This document shows, in pieces, positions 17,157 to 25,214 of a DNA stretch of 64,000 nucleotides. Both the position numbers and the translations under genes were made by a program. The notes beneath the pieces are model-generated. The model searched no databases and was not told the origin of the DNA. It worked only from the letters and a program-made list of their open reading frames with translations. Within the stretch, counting starts at the first letter, position 1. Each line of letters starts with the position of its first letter. Origin of the DNA: an uncultured Pseudomonadota bacterium (GTDB lineage: Bacteria > Myxococcota_A > UBA9160 > PR03); assembly GCA_900696485.1 (NCBI GenBank), contig CAADGG010000022.1, forward strand, positions 61,457-125,456, in the 5' to 3' direction.

Positions 17157-17891
17157 ATGATCACCCGTCCCCCTGCGTCGTCCCAGCCGTCGGGATCGTT
17201 CTGGCCGGCCCTCGTCGTCCTCGCGCTCACGCTGGGATGCGCGTCGACGCCGTCGAGTCGAGGCCTGCACCAGTTCGATTACTTTTCAGAAATCGGCCTC
17301 GGTGGTGAAGACGACGCGTGGTATCCGAAGGTCGTCGAATGGCAGAGTCGCGCCCGGCGCGAGGGCACCCGCCTGCCGAGCACCGAGCGGAGCCTGCGCA
17401 GCGCCGAGTTCTCCGGCCAGCTGCAGAACAGCATGAGTGCGTTCCGGAACAGCGAGCGGCGTGAGCTCGCTCGACGCATCACCGACTGGAGTCAGCGCAT
17501 CGCCCGCAGTCACTATCGCTTCGATCCCGGCAGCAATGCCGCGGAGTACGATCGCTGGCCGACCGTCGGCGAGCTGCTCGCCAACAACGGCGATGACTGC
17601 GACGGGCTCGACCTGATCGCCTACCAGCTGCTGCGCGAGTTCGGGTTTCCCCCGGACCAGCTCTTCCGGGCCGTCGTGCGCCGCAATCGCGATCAGGCGA
17701 ACCACATGGTGACGCTCTGGTTCGAGGATCCGGAAGATCCCTGGATCCTCGACGCGACCGGCGCGGTGTCGGTCAAGTTCCGGCGCGTCTCGGAGCTCGA
17801 GGGCTGGACGCCGACCAAGGTGTTCAACGAGCGGCAGCAGTTCACCGTCAGCAAACGAGCCACGGGACAGCCCGTCGCCCACAACGAGTGA
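17157..17891 (+). CDS. Transglutaminase-like cysteine proteinase (BTLCP) lipoprotein
   Basis: A 244-residue predicted lipoprotein with lipobox ALTLGC near residue 27. The catalytic triad of the bacterial transglutaminase-like family (PF06035-like) is visible: Cys148 in NNGDDCDGLDL, His183 in NHMVTLWF and Asp199 in WILDATG. Relatives such as LapG cleave surface adhesins in the periplasm; the substrate here is unknown. No LapD/LapA-adhesin pair is in the window (the LapA-like gene at 37774 is the unrelated DUF1049 type). It heads a three-gene run with the exported dikinase-like and beta-lactamase-like genes, with near-overlapping junctions. Confidence 0.82.
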   Translation: MITRPPASSQPSGSFWPALVVLALTLGCASTPSSRGLHQFDYFSEIGLGGEDDAWYPKVVEWQSRARREGTRLPSTERSLRSAEFSGQLQNSMSAFRNSERRELARRITDWSQRIARSHYRFDPGSNAAEYDRWPTVGELLANNGDDCDGLDLIAYQLLREFGFPPDQLFRAVVRRNRDQANHMVTLWFEDPEDPWILDATGAVSVKFRRVSELEGWTPTKVFNERQQFTVSKRATGQPVAHNE

Positions 17892-17929
17892 TCGCGTCCG
17901 GCGTGAGCTCCTCTACCCGCGGCGGGAGC

Positions 17930-20900
17930 ATGGTGCGCTCGTTCCTTCGACGCTTCGTGATCATGACGTTCGTCCTGGGGGCGGTGGGGATCCCCACCCT
18001 CGTGCGATCTGCCGAGCCGTCGCCGCTTCCTCCGCCCGATGTCCTGCAGCAGTGGATTCGCGACTTCCAGCAGTCCGCGCGCGGACCCTTCGAGTTGATC
18101 CGCTGGTTCTGCCACGATGGCCGGGTCCTGCCCGCCCGTTCCGGCTGCGGCGGAGAGGACCGGGGCGTCCAGCACGGCGACTGGAACGAACGGGCGCGCC
18201 GGCTGCGCGCCCACGATTTCGCCGTCGCCAATGTGCTCGTCGCCCTCGACCCCCGGCAGTTCGTCGGCCCGCAGGCCGATCTCGAGACCTGGAAACAGGT
18301 GTTGCTCGAGCGCTTCCTCGTCGGCTTCGACGACGGCTGGATCTTCCGCGGCGCCTTCGGCTACCGCGGTGCGCTGCAGATCGAGGACGAGGAGCAAGCG
18401 GCCCGGCGTCTGATCCTTGCGATGCTCGCCGATCCGAGCTGGCGACATCCGTCGCGCTTCACGTTGCTGCGCGAGTCGGTGCGGCTGCTGCCGCTATCGG
18501 TGGACACCGCGTCGGCCGCCGGCGTCCGCGCCCACGCGATGCAGCTCGCCACCCGCGACCAGGCCTTCGCGTCGCTGCGCGCGAAGATCCACAGCTTTCC
18601 GGACGGTGGCGATGCGGAGCGCGTGCGCGAGTTCGCCGCCGGCGCGGGACGCCGGAACCTGAGCGGCGAATACGAGTCCCTGGCGCACGAGATCGAGGCG
18701 CTCTATGCGCCGGCCGGCGCGGCGGCGGCCGTACTCGAACTCGCGCCGATCATCGGACGCGGCGACGTCGCCGAGCAACTGCGCGAGAAGAGCGAGGAGT
18801 TCCGGGCCGAGGTCAACATGGGCCGGCGCTTCGCAGCGGCTGCCAAGCTGCTGCGCCTGCTGCGCGAGTCGTTCCCGAAGATCGACGATCCGGAGATCGC
18901 GCTGATCACGTTGATGACGAGTCTGGCGCTCGAGCGCGAAGCCTATGCGGCCGGCGCCGAAGCCGTCTCGAAGCTCGACAGCTCGACCCGCCGCAGCCGG
19001 CTGTGGCTACTCGCTTACGGAGCCGAGGCCCTGTACGGCAGTGGCTTCCTCGGCGCCCGTGAGCTGGCGGAGGTGGAGGCGGCCGTCCGCAGCATCGAAT
19101 CGCGCAATCCGAAGCTCCGCGAGTACCGCGAAGTCGTCCTGTACCTGGCACGGATCCCCGAGTGGTCCGGGCGCTGGCTGGAGTTCCTGTTCGGGATCCA
19201 GATGCAGCGCTGGACGGCGCTCGATCCGCTCGTCAAGCAGTTCGTCGCCGATCGACTGCGCGGCAGTCCACTGCTCTTCTACAGCGGCGTCCTCGACACC
19301 CTGGTCACGGACGCCAACGAGCGAGCCGGGGTCATCCACGAGGTGATGGGCGAAGCGGTTGCCGGCGGCTTGCGCGCGCTGAATCCCGGCCTCGCGCGCG
19401 GCGTGCTGAAAGCCGCCACCGACCACACGCGGATGGATCGCCTCGACCCGAAGGGCATCTACGTGATCCCGGAGACCACGCCCGACATCTCTCCGGTGGC
19501 GGGGATCCTGACCCGCGGCGCAGGCAGCTCGGTGTCGCACGTCCAGTTGCTGGCACGCAACCTCGGCATCCCGAACGTACTGGCGCACGAGGAGGTGGTG
19601 GATCGGCTCCGCGAGCACGTCGGCGCGCCTACCGTGCTCGCCGTGAGCCCGGGCGGCGCCGTGCGGCTGGCCCGGGACGGTCCGGACTGGAACGCGATCT
19701 TCGGCGCCGAGAACCAGAGCCCGGCCGATCTGTTGATCCAACCCGATCTCGAGAAGCTCGACCTCACGGTGACGGACCCGATCCCGCTCAGCCAGCTGCG
19801 CGCCGGCGACGCCGGCCGCGTCTGCGGCCCGAAGGGGGCGAACCTCGGCGAGCTGCGCTTCCACTTCGGCAAGCAGGTCCCGGACGGCTTCGTCCTGCCG
19901 TTCGGCGCGTTCCGCCGGGTGCTGGACCAGCCGATCGAGGCGGGGGGTCCCTCCGCATGGCAGTGGCTGGCGCGCCGCTACGACGAAGCCCAGCGCGCCG
20001 GCCCGAACAGCCCCCGCGGCCGACGGTTGATCGACGAGACGCTCACGCGGATGCGCGAATGGCTCCTGACGGCCCCCTGGCCGGACGGTCTCGAGCGGGA
20101 CATCGAGTGGGCCCTGCGCGAACAGTTCGGCGCGCCCGGTCGCTATGGCGTCTTCGTCCGCAGCGACACCAACGTCGAGGATCTACCGGGCTTCAGCGGC
20201 GCCGGGCTCAATCGCACCGTCCCGAACGTAGTCGGCAACGAAGCCATCCTCGCGGCGGTCCGTGAGGTCTGGGCGTCGCCGTTCAGCGAGCGCTCGTTTG
20301 CCTGGCGGCAGGGACACATGCAGGATCCCGAGTACGTCTTCCCCTCCGTGGTCGTGCAGCAGGCCTTCCCGTCGGAGAAGTCCGGCGTGCTGATCACGGT
20401 GAACGTCGAGACCGGCGACCGGAACTGGCTCACGATCGTGACCAACGAGGGTGTCGGCGGCGCCGTCGACGGACAGGCGGCCGAGACGCTGCTCGTGAAC
20501 TCCAGCAACGGGGTGGTGCGCCTGCTGGCGCCCGCGGCGACGCCGCGCCAGCGCGTGCTGGCGCCGGAGGGCGGCATCACCGAGGTGCCGGCCAGCGGCA
20601 GCGACTGGGTGCTGCTGCCCGGCGAGGTCCGGCAGCTCGTGAAGCTGGCGCGGGAGGTCCCGAAGCAGCTCGACACCATGCGCACGGCCTTCGACGAGCC
20701 GATCCCGGCCGACATCGAGTTCGCGTTCCGGGACGGGCGGCTCGCCCTGCTGCAGATCCGTCCGTTCAGCGAGAGCAAGCGCGCGCAGCGCAGTCAGTAC
20801 CTGGCGGTGCTCGATGCGCCGGCGCAGGGGCGCGGCGCAGAACCGGTGTGGATCGGCGGCCTTCCGGGCCAGCCGGACCCGGCGGCCGAGGCGGCCAAGC

Positions 20901-20986
20901 GGCAGGAGGAGGAGCGCCTCGCGGCGGAAGAAGCCGCGCGCCAGGCAGCCGAGCGACGCAACCGCATGCGCCGCGGGATGCGATGA
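17930..20986 (+). CDS. Predicted exported PEP-synthase/glucan-water-dikinase-like protein
   Basis: A 1,018-residue protein with an N-terminal signal sequence (RSFLRRFVIMTFVLGAVG...VRSAEP). Residues ~30-500 are helical and unassigned. A swivelling phosphohistidine domain has His537 in SSVSHVQLLARNLGIPN. It is followed by a PPDK-N ATP-grasp domain: KGANLGEL from 635, RSDTNVEDLPGFSGAGL from 744, and DIEFAFRDG...LLQIRPF near the end. His-domain before ATP-grasp, and the RSDxNxEDLxGxSGAGL motif, are the arrangement of glucan-water dikinases rather than PEP synthase. A charged helical tail ends the protein. ATG 17930 is chosen because the signal starts there; GTG 17888, overlapping the previous stop, is the alternative. 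Substrate unknown; export is predicted, not proven. Confidence 0.82.
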   Translation: MVRSFLRRFVIMTFVLGAVGIPTLVRSAEPSPLPPPDVLQQWIRDFQQSARGPFELIRWFCHDGRVLPARSGCGGEDRGVQHGDWNERARRLRAHDFAVANVLVALDPRQFVGPQADLETWKQVLLERFLVGFDDGWIFRGAFGYRGALQIEDEEQAARRLILAMLADPSWRHPSRFTLLRESVRLLPLSVDTASAAGVRAHAMQLATRDQAFASLRAKIHSFPDGGDAERVREFAAGAGRRNLSGEYESLAHEIEALYAPAGAAAAVLELAPIIGRGDVAEQLREKSEEFRAEVNMGRRFAAAAKLLRLLRESFPKIDDPEIALITLMTSLALEREAYAAGAEAVSKLDSSTRRSRLWLLAYGAEALYGSGFLGARELAEVEAAVRSIESRNPKLREYREVVLYLARIPEWSGRWLEFLFGIQMQRWTALDPLVKQFVADRLRGSPLLFYSGVLDTLVTDANERAGVIHEVMGEAVAGGLRALNPGLARGVLKAATDHTRMDRLDPKGIYVIPETTPDISPVAGILTRGAGSSVSHVQLLARNLGIPNVLAHEEVVDRLREHVGAPTVLAVSPGGAVRLARDGPDWNAIFGAENQSPADLLIQPDLEKLDLTVTDPIPLSQLRAGDAGRVCGPKGANLGELRFHFGKQVPDGFVLPFGAFRRVLDQPIEAGGPSAWQWLARRYDEAQRAGPNSPRGRRLIDETLTRMREWLLTAPWPDGLERDIEWALREQFGAPGRYGVFVRSDTNVEDLPGFSGAGLNRTVPNVVGNEAILAAVREVWASPFSERSFAWRQGHMQDPEYVFPSVVVQQAFPSEKSGVLITVNVETGDRNWLTIVTNEGVGGAVDGQAAETLLVNSSNGVVRLLAPAATPRQRVLAPEGGITEVPASGSDWVLLPGEVRQLVKLAREVPKQLDTMRTAFDEPIPADIEFAFRDGRLALLQIRPFSESKRAQRSQYLAVLDAPAQGRGAEPVWIGGLPGQPDPAAEAAKRQEEERLAAEEAARQAAERRNRMRRGMR

Positions 20987-22341
20987 AACGCTGGCTGGCC
21001 GCGTGCGCTCTGCTGTGGGGCCTCGCGCCGGCGACGACCGCGGCGTATCCGATCGACGCGTGGGACGAGACCGGCATCGAGCGGCTGCTCGCCTTCGATC
21101 TGGCCCGCGCGCCGTTGCTCGAAGCCGGCGGCATCGTGCCGGGCGGCCTGTGGTCGAAACACGAGGTCCGGCTGCGGCTGCAAGGTCTCGACTTCGCACA
21201 GCCCGCGCCGGATTCGCGTTTCGGCGGCCAGATCCGCAAGCTGCTCGGCGGCGACGCCGGCGACTACGGCATTGCCGTCCTCGACCTCTCGGACCCGGCG
21301 CGGCCGCTGTACGCCGAGCACAACGGCGGCTTCGCGCAGATTCCCGGCAGCGTCGGAAAGATCCTGGTGGCGCTGGCGTGGTTCCAGGCGCTCGCGGACC
21401 TGTTCCCGGACGATGTCGAGGCACGCAACCGATTGCTGCGCGAGACGGTCGTCAGCGCCGACGCCTTCATCGTCGACGATCAACACGAGGTTCCGATCTG
21501 GCGACCCGGGGACCCCAAGGTCCGGCGCCGGCCGATCGAACTCGGCGACCGCGCCAACCTGTGGACGTGGCTCGATTGGATGCTCTCCGCCTCGTCGAAT
21601 GCGGCCGCCAGCGAGTTGATGGCGCACCTCGTGCTGTTGAAGCACCACGGGCGCGCCTACGACGGCTCGCCCGAACAGGCGGCGGCGTTCTGGTCGCGGG
21701 GCCGCGGGGCCAGCGGGCTGCTCGGCCACGCGCTCTCGCGTTCGGTGCAGCAGAGCGGTCTCGATCCGCGGCAGCTCTACCAGGGGAGCCTGTTCACGCG
21801 CAGCGGGCGCGCGCGGATCCCGACCGCCGGCAGCACCGCGACGCCGCGCGGGCTGCTCCACTACCTGTTGAAGATGGAGCAGGGCCGGCTCGTCGATCCA
21901 TGGTCGAGCCTGCAGATCAAGCGACTGTTGTACCTGACGGATGTCCGGATCCGTTACGCCTCGCAACCGGCGCTCGACGATTCCGCCGTGTACTTCAAGT
22001 CCGGATCGCTCTACGGCTGCCGTCACGAGTCGGGCTTCGACTGCCGCAAGTACCACGGCAACGCGAAGAACCTGATGAATTCGATCGCCGTCGTGGAGAG
22101 CGAACAAGATGGTCGCTCGCTGCACTACATCGCCGTCGTACTCTCGAATGTGTTGCGCAAGGACGCGACGGACATGCACCGCGATCTGGCCCGGCAGATC
22201 CATCATCTGATCGAGACGCGCCACGGCGTGCGTCCGATTCCGATGCGGGCGCCGGCCGTCACTCCGTCGCCGGCGACGGCCACCGTCACGCTCCCCGGCC
22301 CGGCGCCGGAGGTGCAGCCGCTCGCGCCGAGCGACCAGTAG
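20983..22341 (+). CDS. Exported beta-lactamase-fold serine hydrolase (class A type)
   Basis: A 452-residue protein with a signal peptide (MKRWLAACALLWGLAPATTA). The three penicilloyl-serine transferase motifs are present: S123-V-G-K126, SSN in MLSASSNAAASEL, and KSG in YFKSGSLYG. It is probably a periplasmic peptidoglycan-active or beta-lactam-binding enzyme; it need not hydrolyse antibiotics. The C-terminal ~40 residues are Pro/Ala-rich. ATG 20983 overlaps the dikinase-like stop (ATGA), so the genes are translationally coupled. It ends 8 bp from the convergent stop of a second enzyme of the same fold. Confidence 0.85.
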   Translation: MKRWLAACALLWGLAPATTAAYPIDAWDETGIERLLAFDLARAPLLEAGGIVPGGLWSKHEVRLRLQGLDFAQPAPDSRFGGQIRKLLGGDAGDYGIAVLDLSDPARPLYAEHNGGFAQIPGSVGKILVALAWFQALADLFPDDVEARNRLLRETVVSADAFIVDDQHEVPIWRPGDPKVRRRPIELGDRANLWTWLDWMLSASSNAAASELMAHLVLLKHHGRAYDGSPEQAAAFWSRGRGASGLLGHALSRSVQQSGLDPRQLYQGSLFTRSGRARIPTAGSTATPRGLLHYLLKMEQGRLVDPWSSLQIKRLLYLTDVRIRYASQPALDDSAVYFKSGSLYGCRHESGFDCRKYHGNAKNLMNSIAVVESEQDGRSLHYIAVVLSNVLRKDATDMHRDLARQIHHLIETRHGVRPIPMRAPAVTPSPATATVTLPGPAPEVQPLAPSDQ

Positions 22342-22349
22342 CCGGCCCG

Positions 22350-23495
22350 TCAGCCGCCGGCGCTGACGGAGGCGGTCGTCGCCGGCCGACTCGGCAGATG
22401 CGTGCGTCGCACGCGATCCCCAGACGGCTGCTGGTCGATCAGGCGGTCCATCGCGATGATGATCTGCTTGAGCCACTCGCCGCCCATCGGGTCGTCGGCG
22501 AGACCCACGGCGATGTAGGTTGCGCCGTCGCGGCGTTCGATCAGGGCGCCGTCCGCGTGCGCCTGACCCCACGTGCCGGCCTTGCGATAGACGATCGCGT
22601 CGGGACGGATCGCGCGGATGCCGCGCAGGAACTTGTGGTCACTCGCCGAGTGGCGCAGGACCTCCTTCATGTCACGGCTCGCCTGCGGGCTCACCAGCCG
22701 TCCGGTCTGGAGCAGGTAGTAGAAACGGGCGACCTGCATCGCGGTGGCGCCGTGCGAGAGGTTGTACATCGGATCCCGGCGCCAGGCGCCGACCGCGGCA
22801 TAATCCTTGCCGGCCCAGAGTCCCCCGTTGTGGAGCGGGTCGTAGAGGCGATAGCGCGGCGAGAGCATCACGCGCGCGATGTAGTCCTTGCCGACCTTGT
22901 GCATCAGCGTCGTCGAATCGCCGTTGTCCGAGCGACGGATCATGCGCAAGAGCTGGTGGTAGGTCTCGTCGTCGATCGTGAGCCGGCCTTCCGCGGCCTT
23001 CTGGTACACGCCGAGCATGACGGCGATCTTGGGAAGACTGGCCGCGTAGAGCATGGTGTCGCCGTTGAGTGCGGCCACACGCGGATTCTGGACATCCGTG
23101 ATGTCGACCAGGGTGACGGCGAGCTTGCGCCGAGCGAGGGCACCCTGCAGGCCGAGGTCCCGCAGCGCATCGTGCAGGCCGTCTTCGAGCACCGGATCGA
23201 GGTAGCTCCACAGCGGTGCCGGATCCCACATTCCCGGCTTGCGCTGGAACAGCGCTCCTTGCGACGGCTTCACGAAGTGGGAGAGCAGCGCGGCCGTTCC
23301 GACACTTCCCGATGTTGAAGCGCCGGCGCGAGCCGTCTGCTGAGCGCTGGCCGGCAGGGCGACCAGAAGCGCCAGGATCCCGAGCAGGCTGCGAAGGACC
23401 GAGGACCGGCGCCGGGTCCGCCCGGCTCGGGCGCGGGTCGGCCCGCTACCGGTCTCGGTGCGGGCGTCGTCTCGTCCGGTCTGAATCATGCTCAT
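22350..23495 (-). CDS. Exported beta-lactamase-fold serine hydrolase, second copy
   Basis: A 381-residue class-A-type serine hydrolase with motifs S153-L-P-K156 (AASLPKIAVM), SDN (RRSDNGDSTTL) and KAG (YRKAGTWG). A hydrophobic segment (about 38-50, SLLGILALLVALPASA) acts as a signal peptide after a long Arg-rich n-region. ATG 23495 is four bases after GGGGAG; ATG 23489 is also possible. It is convergent with the first hydrolase, yet the two are clearly distinct in sequence. The NTT-type carrier gene lies 69 bp upstream on the same strand, so the two may be co-transcribed. Confidence 0.83.
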   Translation of the reverse strand: MSMIQTGRDDARTETGSGPTRARAGRTRRRSSVLRSLLGILALLVALPASAQQTARAGASTSGSVGTAALLSHFVKPSQGALFQRKPGMWDPAPLWSYLDPVLEDGLHDALRDLGLQGALARRKLAVTLVDITDVQNPRVAALNGDTMLYAASLPKIAVMLGVYQKAAEGRLTIDDETYHQLLRMIRRSDNGDSTTLMHKVGKDYIARVMLSPRYRLYDPLHNGGLWAGKDYAAVGAWRRDPMYNLSHGATAMQVARFYYLLQTGRLVSPQASRDMKEVLRHSASDHKFLRGIRAIRPDAIVYRKAGTWGQAHADGALIERRDGATYIAVGLADDPMGGEWLKQIIIAMDRLIDQQPSGDRVRRTHLPSRPATTASVSAGG

Positions 23496-23564
23496 CTGCT
23501 CCCCCCCAGAAAACAACAAGCGGCGAATCGCCCGCGCAAACCGCGCTCCGAGCCGGCAGCTCCC

Positions 23565-25142
23565 CTACGCAGCCGGCGCCGGCCGCGGGGTGATCTCGAT
23601 GTCCGATGCCTCGTCCACGCCTGACTGTCTGGATCCCGGCCCGGAAGACCGTCCGGAAGAACGCGGGGGGCCCGGGGACACCTGGGGGTCGGTGCCTCCG
23701 CCCGTCTCCGAGAGCCTGGCATGCCTCCGTACGATCCACACCGCGAGCCAGATCCAGATCCCGATCAATCCCACGTTCACTGCGAAGTACGATCGGAACC
23801 CGAACGAGAATACCTGATGACCCACCAGAACGGTGAGCGCCGCGAGGCCATCGCCGGCCCGCATGAACAGGGAATCGATCGTCGGCTTCGCCTTGAACGT
23901 CACCTCCTGCGACATCGGGAGCCACAGCACGTGCCGCGCCGTGTTCTGGATCGAGTAATCGGTTGCATTCTCGGCGATCTTCATGGTCTTGATCACCCAG
24001 AGGGCCGGAACCGCCAGCATCGTCGCGTAAGACGTGAGCGCGACCACCGGGAGCATCAGGAACAGCGCTCCGAAGCCGCCGAAACGCAGCAGCCGCGAGG
24101 CCACGAAGACCTGCAGGAACAGCGCGGACGCATTGATCCAGAAGAAGAAGTCCCCGTAGAACAGGGTCGTGCCGGCGTGCCGGAACGCGCGCAGCTCCGC
24201 CTCCCCGGTGATCCCCGCCTGGGCCGCCTGGACCGTCACCGCCTGGGCCACCGCGTCGAACAGGACGCTCTCCCCGAGCGTCTTGACGCTGTTCAGCAGC
24301 AGCGTCGCCAGCGCGACCGCCAGCAGAAAGCGGCTGCCGATCACCATCGGCAGCGCACCCCGCCCTTCGAGTTTATCCCCCGAGGGGGCCGACCCGTCCG
24401 TCTTGCCGACCCCGCCCACCTCGTCGTCCACGCGGCGCATCAGCCAGATCGACAGGGCGAGCAGCGGCAGGGCGGCGATCAGCAGGAAGCGCGGATCGAC
24501 GAGTTGCCACGCCACCAGCCGGCCCTCGAGCCAGGCACCGGTCATCGCCCCGCTGGTCGCTCCGATCGCGATCAGCGGCAGCAGGCGATGACCCTGCTCC
24601 TGCTGGTAGAGATCCGCCGCGAAAGCCCAGAACTGCGCCACCACGAAGGCGCCGAACATCCCGACCCACACGTAGTACGCGATCCCGATCCCCGGCGTGT
24701 GCCCGATCAGGAAGTCCGGCTGGATCAGCCAGAACACGGCGATGTTCGCCATGCAGAACAGCGTGGCGCGCGTAATCAGCACGCGGCGCGGCCAGCGATC
24801 GACGAGCGTGCCGTACCACGTCGCGACGCCGGCCAGCAGCAGCGTCTGCCCGAAGCTCGTATAGGCCTTCAGCTCGAGCTTGGAGAGGCCCCCGACGTCC
24901 GAGATCGCCAGCCACCCCTCGCGCAACGGCTTGAGCAGGTAGTAGGCGCAGAGGATCAGGAACACGTTCGCGAACATCTGCAGGGCGAGACGCCCCTCCC
25001 CGGGCCGCACGTCCGTCGACAAGCGCAGCAGCCGCTCGATCGGCGTCAGGTGCAAGCGCCCGGTCGGCGCGTCGGACGGCGGCTGCGACAACGACTTTCC
25101 CTCGCGGCGTCGGAGGCTCCGGGGGTCCGAGGGGGGAATCAT
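23565..25142 (-). CDS. ATP/ADP-translocase-type (NTT/TLC family) carrier
   Basis: A ~525-residue membrane protein with about 12 hydrophobic helices. Family features include NVFLILCAYYLLKPLREGW near the start and TDYSIQNTARHVLWLPMSQE followed by TFKAKPTIDSLFMRAGDG in the C-terminal half. The founding members exchange ATP for ADP in Rickettsia, Chlamydia and plastids; related proteins in free-living bacteria have unknown substrates. The C-terminus is a Gly/Ser/Pro-rich tail. ATG 25142 overlaps a consensus -10 (TATGAT, 25138-25143), so TTG 25091 with GAGGGA upstream may be the true start. Confidence 0.82.
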   Translation of the reverse strand: MIPPSDPRSLRRREGKSLSQPPSDAPTGRLHLTPIERLLRLSTDVRPGEGRLALQMFANVFLILCAYYLLKPLREGWLAISDVGGLSKLELKAYTSFGQTLLLAGVATWYGTLVDRWPRRVLITRATLFCMANIAVFWLIQPDFLIGHTPGIGIAYYVWVGMFGAFVVAQFWAFAADLYQQEQGHRLLPLIAIGATSGAMTGAWLEGRLVAWQLVDPRFLLIAALPLLALSIWLMRRVDDEVGGVGKTDGSAPSGDKLEGRGALPMVIGSRFLLAVALATLLLNSVKTLGESVLFDAVAQAVTVQAAQAGITGEAELRAFRHAGTTLFYGDFFFWINASALFLQVFVASRLLRFGGFGALFLMLPVVALTSYATMLAVPALWVIKTMKIAENATDYSIQNTARHVLWLPMSQEVTFKAKPTIDSLFMRAGDGLAALTVLVGHQVFSFGFRSYFAVNVGLIGIWIWLAVWIVRRHARLSETGGGTDPQVSPGPPRSSGRSSGPGSRQSGVDEASDIEITPRPAPAA

Positions 25143-25214
25143 AGCGGCGCACCCGGAAGCAGGCTCGAAGAGTCCGGAACGCACACGCCGGGGGTCGATC
25201 GTGGCGTCGCCGGC

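Noticed and set aside
20983..23495. Antibiotic-resistance beta-lactamases
   Set aside because: The SxxK, SxN and KxG motifs show the fold, but omega-loop residues needed for penicillin hydrolysis are not evident, and the long N-terminal segments suggest cell-wall or unknown roles.
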